A DNA stretch of 64,000 nucleotides, from contig VYZB01000381.1 in assembly GCA_013397455.1 (NCBI GenBank), positions 1 to 64,000 of the forward strand, in the 5' to 3' direction. Below the pieces are notes generated by a model that did not search any database, had not been told where the DNA came from, and worked only from the letters and a program-made list of their open reading frames with translations. Below, in pieces: positions 13,565 through 26,500 of this stretch. Every line of letters begins with the position of its first letter. The stretch's first letter is position 1. A program made the translations under genes and the position numbers. Source of the stretch: Crotophaga sulcirostris. Its lineage: Eukaryota > Chordata > Aves > Cuculiformes > Crotophagidae.

Positions 13565-13618
13565 TTATGTATGCAAATCAGGTAATTTTGTACCCAATTG
13601 CCTGATTTGCATGCATAA
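13565..13618. repeat. Near-perfect inverted repeat with two POU octamers
   Basis: The left arm 13565-13587 and right arm 13596-13618 are inverted copies of each other over 23 positions, with an 8-base loop (TTGTACCC). Only two positions differ, and both become G-U pairs in RNA, so a transcript would pair along the whole stem. Each arm contains an octamer: ATGCAAAT at 13571-13578 and ATTTGCAT at 13605-13612. It could be a microRNA-like hairpin, a small relic of a DNA transposon, or a double POU-binding site. No target-site duplication is obvious. Confidence 0.8.
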
Positions 13619-16600
13619 ATGTAGGTTGCACATGTGCAAATGATTTAATTCAAATTTAGTATATATCTAATATGTAGAGTGGCTGAAAATTGAATCTGTG
13701 TATCTGAATCACTCAGAATTTTCACTTAAGGAAAAAGTAAAATTTGTGACGAGTTTTGATGGTCAGATGAAGTACGTGGCCTCCTCTGGATGATTTTGCA
13801 GGGGCACTAACCGTGGAGCTGTGGATTTTTCTTGAAAAATGAGCAATGATTTGAATGCCCAAAGAGATAAATAAATAAAAAAGATCCTGTTGCTTGAAAT
13901 ACCATAAGAAAATGACACTTGCCAAGTGGAAAAAACCAGAATCACTCTGGAAGGAGGCTTTCGAAGTCTAAGATGCTTTAACAGACAGTGAAACCTAAGA
14001 TGAAAAATGTGAAAATACAATACTAAAATCTAAATGCATTAAAAATTCTTCCAGGTAATTTCATGGCTGTGAAAAGAAGTGGACAGACAATTCTTGTGAA
14101 TGAAGTTATCTGACGTTAGGAGAAGATCATGGGCGATGGGTAGGAAAGCTTCACTTGTTCTGCCTTGTCATGCGTTTCACCTGTGATCCGGAAGAGGAGG
14201 AAGATCTGGACCAGGAAGATGAGCAGAAAAAGAAAAAAAGCAGTCTCAAAAGCCTGTTTAGTTATGGGTCTCTGTGGGGAGCTCCCAGGACTGGGATTGA
14301 ATGCATTGCCACCAGCAGGTTTCGTAACAACGTGGAAGGGCAGGAAGTGTCCCTGAGGAAAGGAACTAAAATTACCAACAGCATTTTTTACTGTGGCATC
14401 AGCTGTAGCCTAATAAACAGTGTTAGGCTCTTTTCTCTCTATTACTCAGAACTCCTCTGCAAGCTTTATTTGCATACATATGGGTGACAAATACTTCTAA
14501 AATAAGCATGTAGAAAAATTAGAAGCAATTTGGAAGCACATATGGACTCACTCTTCCAAATTCTCATTCACACTAGTATGAAGTGCAAGCAGGGTCAAAA
14601 CAGGTATGGTATATGCTTCTTCCAGGGTTCCAGCAAGAACTGTAAATGAGTTATGAGTGTAAATTAGAATTTGGCACAAAATACCTTTCTGTCCATCAGA
14701 AGGTTTGTCATGGTCCTGCTGACGTGGGTGTGATATCAGATGATTTCTGACCAGCATGGCTTTGCTAGTAAGAATTTCTGGTGTAGATGTGTTTATAATG
14801 GCAAAGTCATGCTTTTATTGGAATAGGTTATTTTACTTGAGAAAGGGAGACAAGCTGGAGTAAATTTTCCTTTCTGTAGGAAGATACAGTGGCAGGCAGG
14901 GAGGGGAAGGTAAGAAGGGTTGCAAAGGACTTTTGCATTGTGTGACTGGAACTCTGTGCTCTGTGTTGGGAGCCATGGGAGAGCTGGGGTCACAGCTGCT
15001 TCAGTCCCCTCACCAAGCGAGCCTGCCTGTGGTGCTGCAGAAGCATGGCTTGCCTGTGTAAACTCCCACTACATTTCTAGCCCTTTCCCAGGTTACCTAC
15101 CCTGGAGAAGTGCTCCCTAATGCAAGCTCGACTTAGAGCTCGATTTTTTTGCTCCTAGGCGTACAAAATAGTTTTCATGTAAATGAGAATCAAATCCATC
15201 TTTTTCATCCTGTTCCATCAGTGGGAGAGAGAGAGCACTGCCTGGTTAACAGAGTATCTTGCCTCTTTGCGTGCTAACCTCATCAGAACAGCACATGCAG
15301 TGCTCTGTACAAAAGAAATAAACCCAAACCCTGAGCTATATTCCCAGCTCACTCTCTGAGTGTTTAGCTAAAGCACAACTTCTGTTAGATTGGAGAGATA
15401 CTCTGTTATTTGACAAAATACTGTTATTTCTACTTATTTTCATTCTATCATAAAGTAAAAACACACTTTCTATTTTCCAGTTTTTCAGTAGACGTGAAAA
15501 GCACTGCCTGATAGTCGTGGAGATTGAGGGTTTCTTGTTTTTCATAGAACATATATAGCTTGGGTAATATTAACTTCCTCCTCTCAAGAGCTTCCCATTC
15601 CTCCCCAGTTTAGTGTTCAGGATTGATTCCAATCTTGATCTCTTTTCTGAGTCTTTTACTTTGAGTGTTTTCTGCAATTGAGGCAATTACTGCCTGTTGC
15701 AATGCAGGGGTTTGTGGTTCTGTGAAACTGGACTGAAACTGCAAGTCCATCTCTGCAGTGAAGAGCAGACAGAACAGGTACTGTATTTCAGTGGTCACCA
15801 GCCCAGATGGAATTAAGATCTGGGGGAAGTCAGCACATCACATATACCTGGTTACCTGAACCATTGCTTTCCACAAAGCAAGGCCCCATAAAGGAGATGA
15901 CACCACAACTACTAGGACAGGAAAAACTTGTACCAGAATCCCAGAAGGGGAAAAACATTTGCGTAGTTCATCTTTTCATTGTTGCCTTGCAGATTACTTT
16001 AGTTTCTTGACTCAGATCTCATGTTGGTATATAATATATTTTTGCAGAGAGATACAGTTTTCTCCTGGTTGTCTTTTTTCCCCGTTTTTTTTTGTAATTC
16101 CTGGTTGGCAGCTAAAGCAGTGTAATGTTTCTATATAACTGATAAGAGAAATGATTGCCAAGGGGAGAATTGTTTCTTGAGTACATTCCTCCCCTTGGGT
16201 TAAATATATGTTCCAGCCAGTAAAATGAGAAGATTGGAAAGCATTTACACGCTGGTGTCGTTTCTGCTTTGTAGTAATGGAGTAAAACATTCACAATTGT
16301 GAAAATCATACCTGCAAAGACAAGTTTAGTCAGCCTCCGCCTTACTGTATTCAGTCCATACACTAAACTATTTCCCATTTAAACCAAATCCTCTACCCTT
16401 TGTGTTTTATTGCCTTGTGAAGTGCTGTTGGCTACAGCATACTGGTTTATTATCTTACCATGTGCACTGTGGTACTCACATTGATTTTGTGCTGCAGGAT
16501 TGCACAGGGTGCTGGACCAGGAATGTCAAATCCTTTAGATTATAAAATATTAAAGGAAATCTGGAGAGGTTTTACCACTATGTAAAATTAGATCTGTATT

Positions 16601-16799
16601 GTACTGTTGTCGCCAAAGATATTTGATTTAGAACACAGTTGCAGTTGCCATAAACTCTTTGCTTTGTAACTTGAAATCACCCATATCATTAGGATGAAAA
16701 TCTTTACATTCAGAAAGTGATTAAAATTCAAACTGTAAAATAAAGCCTGAGAAACATTTAGCCTTTCTAATTCAAACACAATCTCTATATCTTTTCTAC

Positions 16800-16880
16800 A
16801 AATGCACATGTATGCACATGCATTCCTGACCTTGCATATACATTCACAAGCTCACACACACATTCACAAGCACTCTCACA
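16800..16880. repeat. Degenerate CA-rich simple repeat
   Basis: Repeated CACAT, CACAAG and CACACA words make up an imperfect CA-rich patch, likely a decayed microsatellite. Confidence 0.6.
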
Positions 16881-17257
16881 CAGAGAATGTGTTCTGCAGT
16901 ATAGCTGGTACATGGGGTATTTTTGAAAACAGAACAAGATGACTGTAAATTGACACTTCCACCCACTAATGAAAAAAAGCCAAGAAAACCTCAGTAGAGA
17001 ATGAGTTTTATAATTAATGCTGAACAATTTTCATTGACAAAGCAAAAAGAAGCAAGTGGATGGCTGATTTAAATGTTGAATGATTAATGCACAGAGTGGC
17101 GGCTGAGGAAAAAGGCAAATTCAGGAGCAACTATGGAAATTTATGTATGAGAGAGTCAGCACCATATTCTGATCTCAGTTACACAGTTGTAAATCTGTTA
17201 TCTTAATGGAAGTATTCCGCTTTTATATTTGCATAGCATAAGTGAAAATAGAGTTTA

Positions 17258-17415
17258 ACCCAGAATGCGTTTGCGATTGTGTATTTGCGTGACTGAAAGG
17301 GAAAAGATGTGTATGTTTGCATGTGATAAACTGCAAATGCATGAGACTTTTTGTGTCTCTCAGTGAGAAATGTAGAGAATGAATGTGTGTGTGATTGTGT
17401 ACGTGCATGCCAGTT
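17258..17415. repeat. Degenerate TG-rich simple repeat
   Basis: Alternating words such as TGTGTATG, TGCATGTG and TGTGTGTG recur over about 150 bases. The minus-strand open frame here (His-rich) is a by-product of this composition. Confidence 0.6.
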
Positions 17416-19058
17416 GTGGGGCTGTCTGACAGTGAGTAGGAGGGTGAGAACCTGTTTGTTCCTAGACTCCCTGGTTGAGTGAAAATGGCTCCTGGAAATG
17501 CCGTTTCAGATTAGAGAGCGATGGCTGGAGAGGTGGAGATTTCATTACCTTCCTCTTTGTGTGATGTTTTGGAGCTGGTAATGTAAAGGCAGAGCTATAA
17601 ATAATCCAGTCACAGCTGTGGTGTCCTCGAGATTTATAGTGCCTGCTAATGCCAGAATCTTCGGGGTGTTTCACTATGCAAAGCAAAATGAGAAATAATC
17701 ACCCCTCAAACATCAGGGCAATGCAGACCCCACCTGTCTTTTCTTATGTGCCAGGCAATGAGAAACTCTCCTTCCTACCATATGCCCAGGTTTATTCCTA
17801 AATTTGTGTGAAATACCCATCACCACATATAGTGCTCTCTCTCACCCTTGCCTTGAGGGCTGGGGCTGACCACCACCAGCCTTGGGTGTGTGTGCTGGGC
17901 GAGGAGGGTGTGGAGGTCACAGGCAGCAGTTTGCTGTGTGCAAGGTTTTGAGATGCAGGGGCTGTATTTTTAGCTGTTCCAGTTTCTCTCCTGGCTGGGA
18001 TATGATGCTGAGGAGTTTATTGCTGAAAGGATGTGCCTAGAATACCAGGCAGCCTCAGAAATTTACTGTGCCGCAGAGCCCTGACTCAGTGCTGCTCTGT
18101 GACTTTCCTGTGTTGCTTCCATGCTGGAAAGAGTGAAAAAATGGTTCCTTGTGTTCCTGGCTGCTGCTGGCACTGGAGGCACAGCTGCTGTGATTTAGAG
18201 AGAAACCCTATTGCGGGGAAGAAGAGCAGCTTTAGATCTGGCTAAACAGTAATTTGCTCAGTGAAGCTGCCCTCAGATTTCTTCTTGAATATTACTCCAC
18301 GTTTTTATCTGAACAGTAGAAATAAAAACATGCTGCCTTTCATTTGTGCATTTCCCAAGCGTGTCTATAATGGCCCTGCAAGTAGCTTTTTTGCAGCTGT
18401 GCACACTAAATGCTTCCAAAATGCCAGGGATATTTCACAGGTAGTTTCTCTGTGCAGCATTTCTGGGCAGGACGTGGAGAGACAGCCATGGGTGGATTTC
18501 TGTACACCTGGCTGCAAGGAAGGTGGACAGTCAGCAGCCCTGCAGCCAGAGGGGTGAGAATTTGCTAGGGATACTCCCCATGGTGAATCCTGTAGAAATT
18601 AAATTATATTTGTGGTTCTCCCATTCCACTGGTGCCGGTGCACCTGCAGGTTTGAAATGGTGGTTTCTACCCTAAAACCCACCTAAATTATAAGACTCAG
18701 TACATTTGCAAAGTCAGTTTCTATATATGAAAGATCAGCAAATGAATTCTTGACAGTATAAATTCTGAGGACCCTAGTTTGTCCCTTATGAGTCTGGTGA
18801 AAAAGCATAAGCTCCGGATGAAAAAAGATGATTTATACTTGTCAGAGTTTTTAGAATCGGGTATGAGATTTACTGCAGAGATCTAGCAGGACACTTCCAG
18901 TCTGTCTGCTTGAGAAACACGGTAAGACCTCCATGTATTCTCCTGGGGTTTGGCTGTATCATACTCCTCAAGGAATGGGCTTTCCCCTACCACTGCCCGA
19001 AGCAGGCTGGAAATACCGAGTTGAAACCCGTCTGCTCTTGCTCTGCTCGAGGCTCCCT

Positions 19059-19073
19059 GCTGCCCCCTGGTCG
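19059..19073 (-). promoter_or_regulatory. Candidate CTCF binding site
   Basis: On the minus strand the sequence CGACCAGGGGGCAGC matches the CTCF core CCASYAGRGGGCRSY at 14 of 15 positions; the only mismatch is G at position 2. It is the best CTCF-like match I noticed in the window. A role as a domain boundary is inference. Confidence 0.5.
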
Positions 19074-22000
19074 CTGGAAGTAACACTGGGAATGCTGCTG
19101 TTTTCACGTTGTGATGTGAGTCTGACTAATATCCTCGCATTTTGGGAAAAATCGTAGACTTCACATAGGAATGTCTGTCTCATTGCTGTGGTATCCGGAA
19201 TAATAAATACAGCAATCACGGCTGTAATGCCTAGTGCTTGTCTGAAATGCTGCAAGCTATAGAGGTGAGGTTTGTAGGCGGAGGCAGTATTTTTTTTCAA
19301 CTTTTTAGTCTTGCGAAATACAGACAAGCTTTCAACTATGCAAGCTCTTCCATCACATGCTTATTTTTCTTGTCTACTTAGGCCACCGCAGCTACAAAAT
19401 TCTACTGCTCTAGTATATAGAATGTGGCTGCAGTGACAAGAGTGTTTCATTTCCAAAGCAGCCCTGTCTGATACCACACACACAAAGCTGGAGCAGCTCC
19501 ATGTGGGTATGGGATAACCCGCATTTTAATTTTGTGTTATTTATCCTTTATTTTCTTTGGGTCACTAGTGCTTAAAAGTTGGTGCCATCCACACTGGATA
19601 CAGGAAATCTATTGAAATTAGTTTAGTGGCTCACTGCTTGGTTTGCTGGTTTCTGAAAAAAAAAAAAAAATCAAATTGGATTCTAAATTCGTCCTTGTTT
19701 GCAAAGGCCAGTGTCTATGAATGGGATACAGAGAATGAACTCTACTCTGTCCAGTCATGAATGGTAGCCAGGTCAGGGCTGAGCCACATTGGCAGGAGGC
19801 AGTGATGTGGGAAGCTTGCCCTGCCATTATCTGTTCTGTAGACAAGCAGCGGATTTAATTCTCAGAGGATCTCAAGCCCGTAATAAAATCTCAATGGGAA
19901 TAAAAAACCATGACCCAAAAGGCAGTGGCATGTTCTACTTGTCCTCCGTAGTTGTGAGTGTAAGTGTGGCTGCGCAGCAAGGGAGCTGTGTGACACTTTT
20001 GAGGAGCCTGGGTAGCAGAAGAAATCCATCCCCCAGTGTTCTGCTGGAGTCTCTTGTGAGGTACGTATTTATACTGCTAGTGAACAACAGAAGGAAAAAT
20101 CAGAGTGTCTCTAACATATGTAATCTTCAGAAAAAATATACACTTCAATGTCTGTTTTAAGCAAGGAATCTTTACTGCTAAGGAAACAGTGGTATGCATG
20201 CTTTGTATGCTCTTTTTTAGCCCCACATCCATGAACATGCATTGAAAACCTGGCACTTTTCTGGAGCTGGTATTGCTGGGTGACCACATGTGCCTACTTG
20301 GCATCTCAGCAGTTTCAGCTTCAGTGTTCCTTCTTAGATTCATTAAGAAAATATTTAGCATCCAAAGAAAGGAAGGCGCCCTGTGGCCTGCTGTGCTCCC
20401 AACAGCCAGGCCAGTAAAAACAGAGCTCAAGAGCGCTTTCCAAAGGTGCAAGAGTGAATCCAGGGCGCTTCTGTCCCCTTGGAAAAGGCAGAAATGGGTC
20501 ACATCTACAAAAAGTGACCAAACTAGAATCACGGTGACCTTCTGCATTTGAGGATGTTTAGGAGGAACTTTGCAAGGTTATTCACTTATAAAAAACACCC
20601 TTGATTTTTAATAAAGCACTGCTTTTAGAGGATTCTGGGAGACTGAAGTAAAAAATTTGCTTTCTCTGTAGTTTAGTGGTTTGTAGGTTTTTCCCCTACA
20701 AGTCTCTTTTTAGTCACACATGCACAAGCTTGTTATCAGAAAAGCTGCTGGGGACTCCTGAACCTTTCAGTGTTGTATGTGCCTGTTTTTTTATAAAAGA
20801 AAATGAAATGGAAGCTATTATCTGAAGGGAGATTTTATTGTAGCAGTGAGGCAGGGAGCTGCTCAAATATATTCAAATGTGGGACAAATGTTGCCTCCTC
20901 CAAGCCAGCATCTGACCTCGCTAGTGAGAGCTTTCTGCTAAGCTGGCTGTTTACAGCCGCTGCTCCAGTGTCCATCTTGGGGTTTATGGGATGCAGCTCT
21001 TGTTCCCACCCCTCCATCCGATGGGGCATGTGCAATATACATTCCTCTGCCTTCAACCCCCTCCCTGAGGTCTGATGACATCTTGCTTCCCCCCTACCTC
21101 TCCCAGCCCAGCCAGGAAGGCGGCGAAGCTTTTACAGAGCACGAGGGGGCTTGGAGCCAGGGAGTCACCCTGCTGCTGTGTGGGAAAGCTAAATTTGGGA
21201 AGCAAGATTTCTCCTGTATCGCCTGTTTTGGGTGGCTAGCACCATCACCTCGATGACTCTGCAAAGCAAAGTACCTTGGGAGCGTGAGCTAATCCTCCCT
21301 TCTCCCTCCCAGCAAAAAAAGCCACCAAGTGCAGCAGGAGGAACTGGTTCAGGCCACTGGAGTTCAGACTTTTCAGAAAATGGGGCTAGGAGGGATGATG
21401 GAGGAGGGGTTGCGAAGTGTGATGCTGACCTGCTGAATTATGACTTTAATGCAGTCACTTTAATAACTTGCTGTAGCTCCAACCACCAGATGCAATTCAT
21501 GGCAAAGCACGCACCCAGGCATTTTTCTTTCTATGAAGACTAAGCAGATCTCTGATTAGCACTCCCTCCCCCCAACCCATTACCTTCCCCCGCTTGCTCT
21601 GCTAATGGAAAAATGTTATGTGTCTATGTGCTTTTTCCCCAAGCCGTGTTTTCAGGAAATGTTGGAGAGAAACTAACAAACACACACACACGCATTTGCA
21701 GGAAGGATTGCTTTTACTCTCCATTCTTCAACCACGCAAAATTCCTTCTGCCAGCAGAATTGCTCGTTCCTTTTCTAAAACCCTACAACCGCAGCCAGAA
21801 GCGAGGCAAATTCCCGGATTGATTTGTAGGGAATAAGAAAGCCCCCCTCCCTCCATCTGACCAAAATAATCTGAAGTCTGAGTGATTTGACTGCATAATG
21901 CAAACCCCACTGCCTCTCAGATCTCCCTATTCTAACTGGGGCTTGAATGCAACCTACAAACAAACAAGCTGAACCTGGGGATGATGAACAGGCAAACCGA

Positions 22001-23384
22001 ATTCTAGTTTTAATTTTGTGTTTGATGGTTGTATATAGTAGATGGGTGCATTCAACAAGCAATGCACAGATAGGAAGGCAGATACCCTGCTAGCTCTCCT
22101 ATTTTAAAGACCCATTCATTTTCTATCTAGGGGATGAATTCTTCCTCCCACTCTCCTCCTCTCCCTCCTTTGCTGTGATTTGCATGATCATTTGCTACAT
22201 ATATTATGAATTACTGTTTACCTTAGTCCATGGTTTCAAAGCAATTTCCCAAATAAATTTCACTGGATCAATAAACTCAGATTCTGTTTTCTTTTCTAAA
22301 TTGAGGGAAAGAAAAATAGTAAGAAGTAAATGTTTTCTTTTTAGCCAAACGGAACAAAAATCTGAGTTAAACAGATGTGCTCATTTCTGAATTCTGAGGC
22401 TCACACAGAAGCTCTGTGATTCAACTGTTTTGTATCTTATTTTTGCTTTCTCTTTCCCCTTCTGAAAAAAAATGCATATTTGGAACCGTAGCCCTGAAAA
22501 ATGGCATGTACTGCTTTGAACACATTGAAAGGGTGTCCATACAAGGCATTGCAGATCAGTCCTTCGTGTGTTAAGTATTTATCAGCAAGGCAAATTCCTC
22601 CTAGGTTACAGCAAGTACAGTTTGCAATGACCTGCCTCTGGGCTTTCAAAAATGGGTAGTGGACTCCTGCAAAACATCCAGCTCCTTGCTCAGCTGGAAT
22701 AGCGTTTTCCTCTCAGGCTTTGAGAAAGCTCGATTATTATGTAGCATACACTGCGGGTTTCTTAGTAAAGAAGTAGCAACATATGGGAACATTCAAGTTC
22801 CAGAGAGAAGAGTATAAATTGGACATTTCCATATGAATTCGGTCTGATGTATTTGGCTAGCTGTGTTTACAGTGACCTGCCCTTAGCCTGTACTGGGATC
22901 CCATTGCTGTCTCAAGTACTGGAAGATACATCTGCATGCACATGCTCAGCTGCGCAGGTATTCCTTTTAGGTGTGATGAGTTGTCTTTGAACAATTGAAC
23001 TTATCTCTGCTGACTACAGAGGGAGCTGAGACCAGATTCCTGGCTGTTGGAGGGGTTCAGTTAGGTGAAATGAATCTTTGCTCAAGCATTCAACCACAGC
23101 TCCTTGGCTTGTGCTGTTAGCTTCCTGAATTCCCAGATGAACTCCCCACCACAGCTTAGCCAGGCCTGGAACTGCTTATTTTCTCAAAAGGGATGAGACG
23201 AGATGCAGTTAGTTCAACAAAGGCACTGGCATTTCAAAATTATGTGCAAAAGCATGTATTTGTACTCTTGCTTTTCAAATGATGACATAAATGTGCTTAA
23301 TACTTCACAGGCTTAAAGCACTCTCTCCAGTTGTGATCTTTTAAAAAGAATTCTATTCACATTTCTATAAAGTCATACTGAAAA
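19074..23384. other. Intergenic DNA, no gene seen
   Basis: About 4.3 kb. It includes a 15-base A run at 19656-19670. The frame at 20077-20547 (minus, 156 codons) is the longest but has no domain and is overlapped by a plus frame. The block at 21560-22330 mixes GC-poor and pyrimidine-rich parts, with an octamer ATTTGCAT at 22178-22185, and has the look of a developmental enhancer; this is inference. Confidence 0.6.
22178..22185. promoter_or_regulatory. Perfect POU octamer
   Basis: ATTTGCAT is followed directly by GATCATTTGC, inside an AT-rich block. An octamer is expected by chance about once per 65 kb per strand, so a single one carries little weight. Confidence 0.25.
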
Positions 23385-23535
23385 GCACCCACGCAGCGGC
23401 CTGTAGGCCAGCGGCGCACGCACCCGTTGGGCAGCAGCCGCTCTCGCCAGGGCCCACGGGGCAGCGTAGGCCGGGCATCGCTCCAGGGGGAGCACGGTGC
23501 TCTCGGCCCTGGAGAGCCCCCCTGGCCGGCTTCCA
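23385..23535. other. CpG-rich islet with nested inverted repeats
   Basis: About 150 bases rich in CpG stand alone in AT-rich DNA. Within it, CTCCAGGG (23481-23488) pairs with CCCTGGAG (23507-23514), and nested inside, GAGCAC-G-GTGCTC (23490-23502) is a perfect palindrome around one base. It is too short for a standard CpG island. It may be an isolated regulatory element or a base-composition relic. Confidence 0.6.
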
Positions 23536-26500
23536 AGCCCCTTCCTCATGTGGATTTTGATGTGTGAGAGCCAAGTGTGAGGCTGGAAATTCGGGGGGGT
23601 TACAATGGAGCCACGAAGCTGTGTGGGATTATTAATGGCGGCGGCATGTGACTCCAGGTGCCTTCCTGACAGCACAGCTCGTTCTGGAGGCTCCTCGGAT
23701 TCTGCTGTTTTTCTTTTTCGAACCCGGCCTTTAATTAAAAAAGCTTCGCTTCCAGCTCACATGCCTTTTTAAATGGCTCTACAAAGCCCTCTCGCGGTTC
23801 CCAGCTCACATCAGAGGCAGGGCTGGAAGTGTTTCAGTGCAGAATAAACATATGGGCTGTAAATCCTGTGATTCAGAAGATTCGCCTGCAATATTCCTCT
23901 CCGCTGTTGCCATAGGTAACCGGGCTCTGCAAAACACCATTTACCCTGGAATGTAAGGAGACGTGGAGCTCAGCAAGGGCACTCTGCTTAACCCTTTCCT
24001 AGCAAAAAAAATCCCTCTGGTGATCCCAGCAGAAACTGCTCCTCGGTCTTAGGCCTGTAGATTCATATACACAAATAAAGTCGCGCTGTAGAAATTAAGG
24101 CAAACTCCTGGCATATGAACATCCCCTCTGCAGGAACGGGGAGTTTCTTCTCATACTGAGAGCAGGACAGACACTGAAGATCTTGGGGTGCTGCGTTTTC
24201 ATGACCGCAGGCTCAGGAGGGCTGTGTCGCTCACTGCCCTCTGGCCTCAGCGTGGTGAACAGGTTAAACTCCTCCAGTGCAAACAGATAAGGATGGCAAC
24301 TGAGTCAGGCTGGCCTGGTCTGCAGTCCAAATCCAAGGTTTGAGGAATGGTATTTGTCAAATTATTTAAGACAGGACCTCAGAGAGGAAGACTTTTGAGT
24401 CACCACAGAGCTTTTTTTTATAGCTGACAGGGAATCCCTAAAGCTTACCAGCTTTTGCCAATGCCATCTAATGGAGGCCTATCAAGTGGGACACCAAGTG
24501 CAAGACTAACACTGTTGTTTCGTGTCTCACACTATTTTGCAGCCCAGGCACTCTTAACATCTAATAACCTGTCTTCTACTTTATCGCCTGAGGCATTGAA
24601 TGTGGACAATCAATAGTTATCTTCATGGGCTGCATCTGGGACAGGGTGTGGAGAGAGGCCATGATGCTGTTCTTCAGCCAGAGGATATGCAGGCACAAGA
24701 CCCTTTGTGCTCAAAGGGATCTTGCTAAGAGGCAGACCCAGGGTCGTAGTGTACTGCTACAGTCCTTCCTGCCTTATTGACCCAGCCTTGGAGCTGTGTC
24801 ATGCACTTGAGAAGACACCTGGGGGGTTCTGGATTTATCTGTGTTATACATTCAAACTGAAACCATGCTCAATGCACCTCTATTGACTATGTGTAAATAG
24901 CTGTACAGGTAACTGCTATGTACATTTATGTCTTCAAAGTGTGTGTTACACAGAATATGTTGGATTCATTCATTGGATACAGTCATATAAATGTCACCCT
25001 ACATCAAATTAAACAGATGGGAACAGAGATCAAGATGAGCTGTATTTGCATTTGCTGCAGATTAGGAGAACAGGGGCAGAAAGTAGCCCCAAGTTTACTT
25101 TTTCACTCCTCTAATTTTTACTTACTTGTGGGCTAATGTGGATCCCAGCAGAGCAGGAGCCAAAGTGAGGTCCTATGTCTGAGCAGTGTTTGTTGCCACA
25201 GTCCCGGCAGTTGACCAGAAAGCAGGTAGGAGCATGTAGTCTGCCTTTGTCCTTCTTCCCACATGGAGCAGAGGAGGATGTGTGTGTGAAGAGTGAATGC
25301 ACAGCACTGAGTTCAGGCAGTAGTTAATTCATACTGCAGAGGACCTGCAGGTGAGACTGAGGATCTGTCTCATTTAAAGGTTTCACAAATCCTGTTACAA
25401 AACCTCTAAATATGTTGTATTTCAAACCACCATTGTCTTCTTCCTCATACTCCCCTCGGCAGTTCAACGCACACACCCCACCAAATTATTATTTCTTTTA
25501 TAAAACAGTATTTCTCTAGGGTCATCTACAAAGGTAAAAATGTAAAATTCCTGCTCTGAAGAGTTAACCATGTTGGTTACTTTTACATCAAAATCTGATA
25601 GGAATACAGAGAAGTCAGGAAATGTGGATAAGGCTGAAATTACATTCATAAAAGATCTTTCAGTGGTTGGGAATCACAGTCCATGCATGGACAAGCCTGT
25701 ATTGAGACTGCTGTAATCCCTGGGCAGAACAGGGGGGAGTGAAGGAGAGGTCAGTGTGCTTTGTGGGATTCTGTGGCATTACTGGTGCAAGAGGAGTTAG
25801 TCTCTTTCTGTTATTTGAACAGCGAGCAAGTATTTTTTTAAGGATCTTTTTTTTATGTTGCTAGAATAAAAAGGAACAGGCAAGAGAAAATGACTCCAAA
25901 TCATTAGGGGATTGCTGTCTGTGGAAAAGTGCAAATACAGAATCAAATTGTTTTCCTGCAAAATCCTTTTTTTCATGGCTTGTTTCCATGCCACCACAGA
26001 GAAGAATGGTAAAGAAAAGGGCTGATGTGCAAGGAAAAGGGGCTTTTAAAGATTCCCAAGAGCTACTGAATGGGTGTTGCTGGTTCAAATTCTCCAAATT
26101 GCTATTACATCAGTCTGGATGGTGGAGATAAATGGTTAGAGAGCCTAAAAGCCATGGAGAAAAGCATGGAAGCACAGTAATATTTATGTGTGCTCTCACT
26201 TTTTGGATTTATAGGATTTATTTTGCATACTCCCTTGCCATTGCCAGAGCCTCTCTGCAGACCTAACACTTGATCCTCTGTTGTGCAGAGTTTCTTGGGA
26301 TCTGTTTCTGTCTAACTCCCATGACATTGTTGGGCTTCTGCTGAGGTGTGGGGGACAGGTTGTGTGGGTAGGGAAGGCGGGGCATGAGGATGTCAGAAAC
26401 AGGGGTTCCTGTGGGGCAGAGCAGAGCAGAAAGATAACTGGACAGTTGCACCTCAGCCATTATTTGAAGGGCCAAAAAACCACTGGAAGCGCTGAAGATG

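Larger units (their letters stand above)
13156..19058. other. AT-rich intergenic DNA, no gene seen
   Basis: About 5.9 kb. The part at 13200-14050 is notably AT-rich and holds the octamer hairpin listed below. Two purine/pyrimidine-alternating patches are listed separately. No open frame over about 110 codons and no recognisable exon. Confidence 0.65.

Noticed and set aside
20077..20547. 156-codon minus-strand frame
   Set aside because: No known motif and an equally plausible plus frame over it; no promoter or poly(A) context.
26082..26095. GGTTCAAATTC resembling a tRNA B box
   Set aside because: No A box upstream and no cloverleaf; chance match.
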